Source of the DNA: a virus
Reading direction: 5' to 3' (one strand)
Virus record (IMG/VR): IMGVR_UViG_3300037502_002100
Coordinates: 1 to 35,219 of that record
Length of the DNA: 35,219 nucleotides
Part shown: one piece after another, positions 1-5,608 of the stretch
Position numbering within the stretch: the stretch's first letter is position 1
Layout: every line of letters begins with the position of its first letter
The notes under the pieces: generated by a model
What the model saw: the letters and a program-made list of their open reading frames with translations, nothing else
The model's database searches: none
Told to the model about the DNA's origin: nothing
Made by a program: the position numbers and the translations under genes

Positions 1-127
1 AATTCAATTTACTCAAAGGAAAAATAATATTGTTAATACTTGGTGTCTTACCTATTCCAGCCTTACCGACAACCGCCAACCAAACAACACCATTTTCAAT
101 CCATCCTCTTTTAACTTCAACCTCAGC
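1..127. repeat. Terminal direct repeat, copy 1 (assembly overlap of a circular genome)
   Basis: The first 127 bases are identical to the last 127 bases (35093-35219). A repeat of exactly 127 bp matches the largest k-mer commonly used by short-read assemblers and lies inside one continuous coding frame, so it marks circularity rather than a biological terminal repeat. Confidence 0.95.
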
Positions 128-1300
128 ACAATTACCAATACAAGTTGAAATAAGCCAAAGCAAAGAACAACCCATAAAGTCAATATTTGAATCTAATTTA
201 TTGTGGCATTCTAAAATGTAGTGTTGTATTTCTTTTGGGAAAATATCCAAAGGAAAAGTAACATTTTCAATAGGTAGTGGTTTATCAATTTTAGGTTTAT
301 TCTCTTCAATTTTTTTCTTTAAACGACTTCCAAAACCTTGGTCGTATAAATCCTTAGTTGCCTCTTTGAAATCCCCGTTGTGGTACTTGTGTGCGTATGC
401 AACGAAAGGACTAATTAACTTTTCATTTGGGTATATTGTACCAGTTGAAAATAAAAACATACATCCACTATCTCTGAAAACATACCCCGAATGGTCGGAA
501 GTTGCTCCGTGTCTTTTTACAAGATAATGTTTGCTTTTTTGTCCGTTACTTGGGATAAAGAAATCATCTTTAATAACACTCCAAATATCAGTTTTATCGT
601 TGAAATCTTGCCACGGTGTAATTTCATCCGTTGCGTATATTTTTGGGTCACGTTTCGGCTCTATTGGTTTTTCATCAATGAAGTTATAAGCTTTTGAAAT
701 CCTCCATAGTGTTTCGCGGTCGGCATCTGTAATAAAGTCAATTTGAAAGTAGGTTAATCCAGCGTATTTGTTTTTAGGATAAATAAAAATATACCCACCA
801 ATACCACGACTTTCAAGAATAGCCTCTTTGTGCCCTTTGAGTTTTGCTATCTTTTCATTACCTACTACTCTTTTTGATTTGTAAAGGATATGAAAACCTC
901 CGCTTGCTGTTGTGTATATCGCAAACTTTTTTTCAAAGTCAATAATGTTATCTTTAAGGGTTTGGTAGTACTCATTCCAAAATTGGTCTTTCTCTATTTG
1001 CGTTGATAAAACTTTTGTATCAACGTCAACGCATTCTAAAAAATCAAAACCCGTAATAATTCCAATTGCAATTGTTTTTGGTAATTCACTACCATCTTTT
1101 TTGATTATACCACCTTGGTAATTTAATCGCTTTAAAAATTCCTCTTTTGCTAGTTTTTCATTTTGGTTTTTACTCCAACTGAAATTTGGTTTTTTACCGC
1201 TTTCAGATTCCCCAACTGTTAAAAGTGAAAACTTTTCTAAAAAGCTAAGTGCTTGTTGTTCATCCATTCTGCATAATGTATTTAAAAAACTAAAGCCCAT
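1..1300 (-). CDS. Primase-polymerase/helicase, N-terminal part (continues at 35092)
   Basis: This is the N-terminal part, about 430 residues, of a 775-residue replication protein that runs through the contig junction. Residues 85-145 carry a PrimPol signature: the acidic pair of the DVD motif at 92-94, then TASGGFHILY at 131-140. The Walker A motif GKAGIGKT (412-419) follows just before the cut. Such proteins make primers and unwind DNA at the fork. The start is uncertain. Met1 (1298-1300) lies inside a 14-bp hairpin, and the frame is open for 17 codons upstream without an ATG. Met12 (1265-1267) is a plausible alternative that leaves the hairpin in the leader. A Bacteroidota-type -7 box lies at 1397-1404. 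Fold assignment is from motifs only; the circular continuity is directly visible. Confidence 0.85.
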   Translation of the reverse strand, partial: MGFSFLNTLCRMDEQQALSFLEKFSLLTVGESESGKKPNFSWSKNQNEKLAKEEFLKRLNYQGGIIKKDGSELPKTIAIGIITGFDFLECVDVDTKVLSTQIEKDQFWNEYYQTLKDNIIDFEKKFAIYTTASGGFHILYKSKRVVGNEKIAKLKGHKEAILESRGIGGYIFIYPKNKYAGLTYFQIDFITDADRETLWRISKAYNFIDEKPIEPKRDPKIYATDEITPWQDFNDKTDIWSVIKDDFFIPSNGQKSKHYLVKRHGATSDHSGYVFRDSGCMFLFSTGTIYPNEKLISPFVAYAHKYHNGDFKEATKDLYDQGFGSRLKKKIEENKPKIDKPLPIENVTFPLDIFPKEIQHYILECHNKLDSNIDFMGCSLLWLISTCIGNCAEVEVKRGWIENGVVWLAVVGKAGIGKTPSINNIIFPLSKLN

Positions 1301-1340
1301 TAATCTTTGGCGATGCAGCGCTTTTGGATTAATAGGCTTT
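1292..1340 (-). promoter_or_regulatory. 14-bp hairpin covering the apparent PrimPol start codon
   Basis: Bases 1292-1305 and 1327-1340 are inverted repeats that pair over 14 positions on the minus-strand RNA, with one U-G pair and a 21-nt loop. The ATG at 1298-1300 lies inside the stem. There is no U-tract, so it is not a terminator. It could block initiation at Met1, mark the leader of a start at Met12, or be a protein or replication site. Confidence 0.6.
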
Positions 1341-1396
1341 AAATAAGTTCCTTGTGACTAATAGTTAACCTTCTGCATTATTAACTTTCACGTGTA

Positions 1397-1404
1397 CAAA
1401 TATA
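1397..1404 (-). promoter_or_regulatory. Bacteroidota-type -7 box upstream of PrimPol
   Basis: The minus strand reads TATATTTG, a perfect TAnnTTTG box, about 97 bases before the PrimPol ATG in the main intergenic region. No clear TTTG -33 element is found at the expected distance, so this is a likely but unproven promoter for PrimPol and the genes beyond it. Confidence 0.45.
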
Positions 1405-1471
1405 GTAATTTTTATTAAATTTGCACTAGGTAATTTCTTATTTTAAGAATTATTTATTTTTGTCATGTATT

Positions 1472-1500
1472 AAAGCACTCTGGCGGAGTGCTTTTTTTTT
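1472..1500 (+). terminator. Rho-independent terminator (plus strand)
   Basis: AAAGCACTC and GAGTGCTTT form a 9-bp stem with a 5-nt loop, followed by ten T on the plus strand. Its direction opposes all neighbouring genes. A TAAATTTG box at 1416-1423 lies just upstream on the plus strand, so it may end a short divergent RNA or protect the repeat region from readthrough. Confidence 0.6.
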
Positions 1501-1702
1501 AGTGTGAACTACTGTGAAATGACTTCACACCTATTTCACACCAAATTTCACACCTATTTTCTTTATTTTATAAGGCTTGTAGCATTTTTTAGTGTGAAGT
1601 TCACACCTAAATTGATTTTAAAAATATTTTTTCATTTTGTTTTTTTATTTTCTTGGTGTGAACTGTGAACTTCACACCAAAATTTCACACCTATTTCACA
1701 CC
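1501..1702. repeat. Iteron-like repeat array, candidate replication origin
   Basis: TTCACACC occurs seven times at 1524, 1535, 1547, 1600, 1671, 1684 and 1695. The inverse form AGTGTGAA or GGTGTGAA occurs at 1501, 1591 and 1655, with partial TGTGAA copies at 1513 and 1664. Neighbouring direct copies are 11-13 bp apart, about one helical turn. Between the two clusters lies a very A+T-rich stretch (about 1608-1650) suited to melting. The array sits upstream of the PrimPol/helicase gene and beyond the end of the ERF transcription unit. Together with 1301-1500 this is the longest non-coding stretch in the genome. Origin function is inferred; the repeats are directly visible. Confidence 0.7.
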
Positions 1703-1709
1703 TAATAAC

Positions 1710-1741
1710 AAAAAAAAGCCTTACATTTCTGCAAGGCTTTT
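1710..1741 (-). terminator. Rho-independent terminator of the ERF transcription unit
   Basis: On the minus strand AAAAGCCTTGCA, loop GAAA, TGTAAGGCTTTT forms a 12-bp stem followed by a run of eight U. It lies 4 bases beyond the stop of the last gene at 1746. Confidence 0.85.
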
Positions 1742-1745
1742 GAAA

Positions 1746-2216
1746 TTACTTAGTGAATTTGACGACTAAGCTATCTTTATTGTAGCTAATTGAGACTTTA
1801 GGCACTTCAACTCCCTCCTCATCGTAAACGGTGGATTTTTGCGCTACTTTTAACAATTCCTCACGTGCTTTCAATTGTGCTTGCAAGTTGGTGTAAAGTA
1901 AATCTTCTGAGTAGTTCAACTTGCTTGCACCTTGTTTCTTTGTAAATTCGACCGAACCTAACTTAAAGGTCTTTTCGGTGTATTTATCCGCTTCATCTCT
2001 TGCAAGTTCGTCAATCTTTACCTTTGCCTCCTTGAATAGCTTTTCAAGTTTATTGAATGAAGCGAACGCATCTAAGGGGTTTACTACTCCATTTTCAACG
2101 GCTTGTAGTATTGCGTTAATACTTTGCGTTGTTTTTTCGATTACGTTCGGTTGTGCTGTTTGGTAATCGTGTTCTTTTGCTTGGAGATCAACTCCGAAAT
2201 CTTCTAAGTTTTCCAT
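1746..2216 (-). CDS. Hypothetical protein, last gene of the recombination operon
   Basis: A 156-residue acidic, largely helical protein of unknown family. Long helices rich in E, K and Q span roughly residues 55-80 and 100-130, and the C-terminus looks like a short beta region. It is the promoter-distal gene of the ERF cluster. Its ATG overlaps the stop of the 31-codon gene upstream (TAATG), so it is probably translationally coupled, and a strong terminator follows. Its place next to ERF and DUF3127 genes suggests a DNA-metabolism accessory role, but no motif supports this directly. Confidence 0.85.
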   Translation of the reverse strand: MENLEDFGVDLQAKEHDYQTAQPNVIEKTTQSINAILQAVENGVVNPLDAFASFNKLEKLFKEAKVKIDELARDEADKYTEKTFKLGSVEFTKKQGASKLNYSEDLLYTNLQAQLKAREELLKVAQKSTVYDEEGVEVPKVSISYNKDSLVVKFTK

Positions 2217-2311
2217 TATTTGTTGTTTTTTGCTCGTAAATAATTCAAATATAATTCAATGTTAAAATGTCCTCGATTGTTCCAGAACGCTTCGATGTCT
2301 GCTAAATTCAT
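2216..2311 (-). CDS. Small protein of 31 residues between ERF and the last operon gene
   Basis: The ATG (2309-2311) overlaps the ERF stop codon as ATGA, and the stop overlaps the next ATG as TAATG. An open frame fitting both junctions exactly is unlikely by chance. The peptide starts MNLADIEAFW and contains ELYLNYLRAK. It is predicted helical with no membrane segment. Function unknown. Confidence 0.65.
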   Translation of the reverse strand: MNLADIEAFWNNRGHFNIELYLNYLRAKNNK

Positions 2312-2979
2312 TTCTTAAGGTTTAAAAGTTCGATGTTTTGTGTTCCAGTAAAGATGAATACTTCCTTAGCTTGTTCAACTGTTTTTTTGCCGTCTAATAT
2401 CGCTTTCTTAACGACTTCAAATGTTTTATCGTCACATTCTTTTTTCTGTTTTGGTTGCGCTTGTACGGGTGGTGTTGCTATTTCGTTGCTGTGTGTTTTG
2501 TCTGCGTCTTCAATGTCGCCCGTTGGAACCATAAACGCATAAAGTAAAGCGTATTTTAAAGCGTATGTAGTGGCTTTACCTGCTGATTTGTCTTGACTAT
2601 CAACTCCGTGACCATAACCTTTAATTTCAACGCTTTCACCACTTAAAGTGTGAATAATTCTATAAGTAGTTATAACTTCAGTAAATACAGATTGCTTTTG
2701 TTTTACTACGCTTTTCTTTTGATAGTTATCGTATGCTTCTTCCTCCCAACGTTCAACTTGTAACTTTGGCTCAATTTCAACAGGCAAAATAATTAGATTA
2801 TGTTGCTCCATTGCTTTACCAATTGTGTACTTAACGTCTTTATCGCTAACTCCTTTATAAGAACTATTTCCCGTCCCTACGGTCATTGACTTTTCAATGT
2901 TCTTAACGTCTTTCATAACGTTTAAAATAGCCTCGTATATCGTTGGTACACGTGGCTCGATTGTTTGTTTATTTTCCAT
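2308..2979 (-). CDS. erf: ERF-family single-strand annealing recombinase
   Basis: A 223-residue single-strand annealing protein for phage recombination. The ERF signature is clear: GYGHGVDSQDKSAGKATTY followed by ALKYALLYAF and the PTGDIEDAD acidic end, about residues 121-160. The N-terminal half holds the helical and beta core that begins with IYEAILNVMKDV. After about residue 165 comes a Pro/Gln-rich linker and a small helical C-terminal tail. ERF proteins form rings on single-stranded DNA and anneal complementary strands, and can circularise phage genomes. The neighbouring DUF3127 OB-fold protein is the expected partner. An 85-bp gap with a hairpin precedes the start. Confidence 0.9.
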   Translation of the reverse strand: MENKQTIEPRVPTIYEAILNVMKDVKNIEKSMTVGTGNSSYKGVSDKDVKYTIGKAMEQHNLIILPVEIEPKLQVERWEEEAYDNYQKKSVVKQKQSVFTEVITTYRIIHTLSGESVEIKGYGHGVDSQDKSAGKATTYALKYALLYAFMVPTGDIEDADKTHSNEIATPPVQAQPKQKKECDDKTFEVVKKAILDGKKTVEQAKEVFIFTGTQNIELLNLKK

Positions 2980-3013
2980 ATTTCGTATTTTTCTGCTAAT
3001 TTACTTTTTAAGA

Positions 3014-3045
3014 ACCGTTCACCGCTTGGTTATGTGATGAACGGT
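3014..3045 (-). promoter_or_regulatory. Intergenic hairpin without U-tract (family member 1)
   Basis: ACCGTTCA (3014-3021) and TGAACGGT (3038-3045) form an 8-bp stem between the DUF3127 stop and the ERF start. TGATGAACGGT and TGATAAACGGT are near-copies beside it. Similar elements lie at 8198, 10396 and 11611. No U-run follows, so mRNA processing, stability or protein binding is more likely than termination. Confidence 0.55.
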
Positions 3046-3064
3046 AAATATCAATGATAAACGG

Positions 3065-3415
3065 TTAAAACGGCAAATCTGACTCTTCTTCATTTGCTGG
3101 TGTCGTTGGTGCCTTGTCCTGAATACTTTCTCCGTTTCCGTCTAATCTTTCAAGTCGCCACGCTTCGAGCGTATTGAAATACTTTACTTCGCCTGCTGGT
3201 GATGTCCATTCACGACCTCGCAAATTAAAGCTAACTTCTAATTGGTTTCCTACTTTGAAAGCGTCCAATAGATTACATTTGTCTTGTGTTAATTGAAACT
3301 CAATATCTTGTGGATACTGCGATTCGTCTGTAATTACAAAAATTCTTTTACTAAATTTTTCACTTACAACTTGTGTTTCTTTCGCTACCTTGAGCGTTCC
3401 TGTTAATTTAAACAT
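3065..3415 (-). CDS. DUF3127 single-strand DNA-binding-like protein
   Basis: A 116-residue protein matching the DUF3127 family common in Bacteroidota and their phages: an OB-fold-like core with TGTLKVAKETQVVSEKFSKR near the start, QDIEFQLTQDK in the middle and VSFNLRGREW about residues 82-91. It ends in an acidic tail with DLPF at the very C-terminus, as in single-strand binding proteins, where this tail recruits partners. It probably coats single-stranded DNA during replication and ERF-mediated annealing. The family is assigned from sequence; the SSB role rests on the tail and the operon position. Confidence 0.85.
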   Translation of the reverse strand: MFKLTGTLKVAKETQVVSEKFSKRIFVITDESQYPQDIEFQLTQDKCNLLDAFKVGNQLEVSFNLRGREWTSPAGEVKYFNTLEAWRLERLDGNGESIQDKAPTTPANEEESDLPF

Positions 3416-3435
3416 ATATTTGTTTTATTTGATTA

Positions 3436-4242
3436 CTAAAATAAAGTTGCTGCTGTTTTATTAATTCTTGTTTTTGCAAATCCTAACTCTTTGATTTCTC
3501 TTTTATCTGTTTTATTGCTTTCTAATAATCTCAAAGCATTTTTATAAAAGTCTTTTTTAATTTCAAAGCCGTATGATTTACGATTAGTATTTACACTTGC
3601 TAATAAAGTAGTTCCACTGCCACAACAAGGGTCAATAACAACATCTCCTTCATCTGTAAAAATTTTAATTAATTTTTCTAATAAAGGAACTGGTTTTTGT
3701 GTTGGGTGTATTTTTTCAGTTACATTGTCACGTTCCCAATCAATGCAATTAAAAATAATTTTGCCATCGTTGTTAAATTTAGGTAATTTTTCACGATAAA
3801 AAATTAAACCATATTCGCAATTACCGACTACTTTCATATTTGCTTTTAATACTTGCGAACTGAAATTTTTACGAAATACTAAATTGATATAATTATTCAA
3901 TCCATATCTTTTAGCTAATTCAATAAGGTACATTTGTTGGTCAAAAGCGCAAAATACAATCATGCATAGCGCTTGTCCTTTTTCCTTTGGTTCTTTCTTT
4001 AAAAGTTGACTACAAAAGTGCATAAATTCTGCAGGTTTAAAATTTTCATCTGTATCAAAAAATGTTTTTCCTGCTAATTCACTTTCTCCATTTTTATTAT
4101 CTCCATCTTTATACCATGCAGGGTTTGATGCGTACGCATTATTTCCTAAATTATAAGGAATATCAGCTATTATTAATTGTGCTTTTTGTATTCCATACTT
4201 TTTAAAGTTTTGGAAATGGTCGTTAAATATCTCAGCTTTCAT
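3436..4242 (-). CDS. DNA adenine methyltransferase, beta-class order
   Basis: A 268-residue S-adenosylmethionine-dependent DNA methyltransferase. Motif IV is DIPY (residues 27-30), a variant of DPPY. The target-recognition and helical part follows, then the HPTQKP box and motif I as VIDPCCGSGTT about residues 199-209. This order, catalytic motif before the AdoMet-binding motif, is typical of beta-class enzymes such as RsrI or CcrM. The phage probably methylates its own DNA to escape host restriction. No cognate restriction enzyme lies nearby. The Ile in motif IV is unusual but Asp, Pro and Tyr are kept. N6-adenine is more likely than N4-cytosine because of the leading Asp. Confidence 0.88.
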   Translation of the reverse strand: MKAEIFNDHFQNFKKYGIQKAQLIIADIPYNLGNNAYASNPAWYKDGDNKNGESELAGKTFFDTDENFKPAEFMHFCSQLLKKEPKEKGQALCMIVFCAFDQQMYLIELAKRYGLNNYINLVFRKNFSSQVLKANMKVVGNCEYGLIFYREKLPKFNNDGKIIFNCIDWERDNVTEKIHPTQKPVPLLEKLIKIFTDEGDVVIDPCCGSGTTLLASVNTNRKSYGFEIKKDFYKNALRLLESNKTDKREIKELGFAKTRINKTAATLF

Positions 4243-4260
4243 ATTGTTTTTTATTAAGGT

Positions 4261-4500
4261 TTATTTTTCCGCTACAAATTCAGTTTTCAACCATTGTCTG
4301 AAAGCTCGTTGTATGTTCACTTGTTGCGATTGCGCTTCGAGTTCTGCGTCTGCAATTATGATATTATCAACTCTTCTAACTTCATTTAAGAACAAATTAG
4401 CATACTTCTTTGAGTTTCTGAATAGTTCTATATCTTCTAATAAATCAGCGAGTACAGGAAGTAAACCAACGACTGCGAGTAGTTTCTGTTCTTGTGTCAT
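4261..4500 (-). CDS. Hypothetical helical protein
   Basis: A 79-residue protein starting MTQEQKLLAVVGLLPVLADL. I chose the ATG at 4500 because it overlaps the stop of the upstream 40-codon gene as ATGA; the longer frame from 4569 would lie mostly inside that gene. It is predicted all-helical, with a charged second half. No family recognised. It lies between a small membrane-protein gene and the adenine methyltransferase. Confidence 0.75.
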   Translation of the reverse strand: MTQEQKLLAVVGLLPVLADLLEDIELFRNSKKYANLFLNEVRRVDNIIIADAELEAQSQQVNIQRAFRQWLKTEFVAEK

Positions 4501-4619
4501 ATCGGTAATTTTTCGGGGTGTTCGTTGTACAAGTAGATTGCCGTTAGTGTTAGAATTGCTATAATGCAAAATATAACAATAGGGTCTTTAAGAAATTGTA
4601 GTCGTGGGTCTAGTTTCAT
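4497..4619 (-). CDS. Small single-pass membrane protein, 40 residues
   Basis: The frame begins MKLDPRLQFLKDP and then has one strongly hydrophobic segment (IVIFCIIAILTLTAIYLY, about residues 14-31) with a short polar tail. Its stop overlaps the next start as ATGA, and its start lies within the end of the upstream gene. A single membrane span with a charged N-terminus would suit a small holin-like or superinfection-type peptide, but no function can be assigned. Confidence 0.65.
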   Translation of the reverse strand: MKLDPRLQFLKDPIVIFCIIAILTLTAIYLYNEHPEKLPI

Positions 4620-4749
4620 CATAATATTCTTTAATAAGTTCTTTTGAATAATCTTTAAGCTTTTTTACCTTGGTCTTTGGTACTGTCGTTTTGACAAGTA
4701 CTCCATCAGGTACTGGCTTGCGTCCTGCGTTTCGGGGGTTTTGTGTCAT
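4588..4749 (-). CDS. Small basic protein, possible DNA-binding
   Basis: A 53-residue protein starting MTQNPRNAGRKPVPDGVLVK. This NAGRKP..DG start followed by a lysine-rich helix recalls small phage proteins thought to be ribbon-helix-helix regulators, but the match is only by impression. It overlaps the 40-codon membrane-protein gene by 32 bases in another frame and is preceded by a 20-bp hairpin repeat at 4765-4784. Confidence 0.6.
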   Translation of the reverse strand: MTQNPRNAGRKPVPDGVLVKTTVPKTKVKKLKDYSKELIKEYYDETRPTTTIS

Positions 4750-4764
4750 ATTATAGGGTTAAAT

Positions 4765-4784
4765 AGGGGTGTATTTTAACCCCT
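4765..4784 (-). promoter_or_regulatory. 20-bp hairpin element, copy 1
   Basis: The minus strand has AGGGGT, an 8-nt A/T loop, and ACCCCT. The same element with two loop differences occurs at 19296-19315. Both copies sit about 10-12 bases after a stop codon and 16-20 bases before the next start, without a U-tract, so a role in RNA processing or translation control is possible. Confidence 0.5.
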
Positions 4785-4793
4785 TGTAAGTTA

Positions 4794-5024
4794 CTAAGCT
4801 AATTCAGACCAGCAATTGAAAACCCAGTCTATTTTTTGGTCTTTTAAGTATTCAGGATAAAAAGCCATTGACCAAGTTTTTTCTTCTCCGTTTTCGATAT
4901 AGTCAACAATTACGCTATCTTCTGTAAATCTTACTTTACCGCTTCCAATAACTCCGAAGTCTTTTTTAGCGTTGTAGTACCATTGTGCAATTCTGTTGTT
5001 TGTGTAATCAATTAAATTTTTCAT
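4794..5024 (-). CDS. Hypothetical protein
   Basis: A 76-residue protein of unknown family. After a basic helical start (DYTNNRIAQWYYNAKK) it alternates short strands (GKVRFTEDSVIVDYI, EKTWSMAFY) and ends with a Trp-rich helix. It is the first gene after the putative small-RNA region. A TATATTTG box at 5048-5055 lies 24 bases before the ATG, so it appears to start its own transcription unit. Confidence 0.75.
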   Translation of the reverse strand: MKNLIDYTNNRIAQWYYNAKKDFGVIGSGKVRFTEDSVIVDYIENGEEKTWSMAFYPEYLKDQKIDWVFNCWSELA

Positions 5025-5047
5025 ATCCTTTACCGTTTAAGTGTCTA

Positions 5048-5055
5048 CAAATATA
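5048..5055 (-). promoter_or_regulatory. Bacteroidota-type -7 box for the 4794-5024 gene
   Basis: TATATTTG on the minus strand, a perfect TAnnTTTG box, ends 24 bases before the ATG at 5024. It follows a terminator at 5120-5149, as expected for a fresh transcription start. No TTTG -33 match at standard spacing. Confidence 0.5.
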
Positions 5056-5119
5056 AGTACTATTTTTTAATTATAAGTACTTTTTATTAAAAATAATTGA
5101 AAATAATTTTTAGGGCATA

Positions 5120-5149
5120 AAAAAAACCGTTGATTCGGGTTCAACGGTC
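5120..5149 (-). terminator. Rho-independent terminator
   Basis: ACCGTTGA and TCAACGGT form a perfect 8-bp stem with a 7-nt loop, followed on the minus strand by eight U. It closes the non-coding stretch 5025-5364. Seventeen bases at its downstream edge (5115-5131) are identical to those of the terminator at 13589. Confidence 0.85.
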
Positions 5150-5187
5150 AAGACCTTTATAGCTCACAAAACAAAGTTAGATGAGTG

Positions 5188-5229
5188 AAAAAACCCTCGA
5201 AGTGTGCATTGTAAAGAGGCATCGAGGGT
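5188..5229 (-). terminator. Rho-independent terminator with long loop
   Basis: ACCCTCGA (5193-5200) and TCGAGGGT (5222-5229) pair perfectly over 8 bp, followed by six U on the minus strand. It lies between two other terminators in a stretch without genes, so it probably ends a non-coding RNA. Confidence 0.7.
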
Positions 5230-5283
5230 GTATTTAAAATAAGACCCGACAACTGTTCTTAAGGGAAGTAAATCGGGTACTGT
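5188..5283 (-). ncRNA. Candidate small RNA ending at the 5188 terminator
   Basis: The stretch 5025-5364 has no credible gene. A TATCTTTG box (5289-5296) lies right after the preceding terminator, then a hairpin with stem ACCCGA/TCGGGT (5244-5249 with 5273-5278), then the terminator hairpin 5188-5229. The expected RNA is about 95 nt. A second -7-like box (TAACTTTG, 5172-5179) precedes the third terminator and could give another RNA of about 45-60 nt. Neither box has a clear -33 element, so this is an inference from layout. Confidence 0.35.
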
Positions 5284-5288
5284 TATAG

Positions 5289-5296
5289 CAAAGATA
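5289..5296 (-). promoter_or_regulatory. TAnnTTTG -7 box of the candidate small RNA
   Basis: The minus strand reads TATCTTTG, one base past the terminator that ends the Acb2/Tad1 unit. There is no protein gene for more than 250 bases downstream. The -33 element is not evident. Confidence 0.35.
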
Positions 5297-5297
5297 C

Positions 5298-5323
5298 AAA
5301 AAAACCGCCTATTTCTAAGCGGT
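5298..5323 (-). terminator. Terminator after the Acb2/Tad1 gene
   Basis: ACCGC (5304-5308) and GCGGT (5319-5323) make a short G+C-rich stem, followed by seven U on the minus strand, about 40 bases beyond the stop at 5365. The stem is short but the U-run is good. Confidence 0.6.
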
Positions 5324-5364
5324 CAAAATTCAGGCGTTCAACTCCGAATTTATAGTAATTGAAT

Positions 5365-5586
5365 TTAGTTAGTAAAGCAAGATTTGACGGCATACATACA
5401 AGCAGTTTCAATTTCTGTTTGTGCAATTGAAATCAACCTCATTTTTTCTGTTGAAACTTCATTAGTTCTCATTTCTTGTAATAAATCAATCAATTCTGCT
5501 GATTTGTTTTTGATTTGATCAACCGTTTCATTTTTTGCAGGGTTGAATTCTGCTTTCACTCGTTGTTGTCCTAGTGTTTGTGACAT
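5365..5586 (-). CDS. acb2: Acb2/Tad1-type cyclic nucleotide sponge (anti-CBASS/anti-Thoeris)
   Basis: A 73-residue protein with the layout of the Acb2/Tad1 helical-hairpin family: FNPAKNETVDQIKNKSAELIDLL about residues 14-36, a short polar linker, then a second helix ending AQTEIETACMYAVKS about residues 55-69. Known members bind cyclic oligonucleotide or cyclic ADP-ribose signals and so silence CBASS or Thoeris defence. Family members share the FNP..N..VD.IK start and the E.A.M.AVK end, both visible here. It lies downstream of the lysin gene and ends at a terminator. Which nucleotide it binds cannot be told from sequence. The family match is by eye but specific. Confidence 0.75.
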   Translation of the reverse strand: MSQTLGQQRVKAEFNPAKNETVDQIKNKSAELIDLLQEMRTNEVSTEKMRLISIAQTEIETACMYAVKSCFTN

Positions 5587-5608
5587 TTTATATTTATTTA
5601 ATTGATTA

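Noticed and set aside
30-697. Open frames on the plus strand at 30-221 and 491-697
   Set aside because: They lie opposite the PrimPol coding frame, which continues across the circle junction, and show no protein features.
1501-1702. CRISPR array
   Set aside because: The repeats are 8 bp, in both orientations and about one helical turn apart, with no spacers of constant length.
3436-4242. Restriction-modification system
   Set aside because: Only the methyltransferase is present. The neighbours are small unknown or DNA-binding genes without nuclease motifs, so an orphan methylase is the simpler reading.
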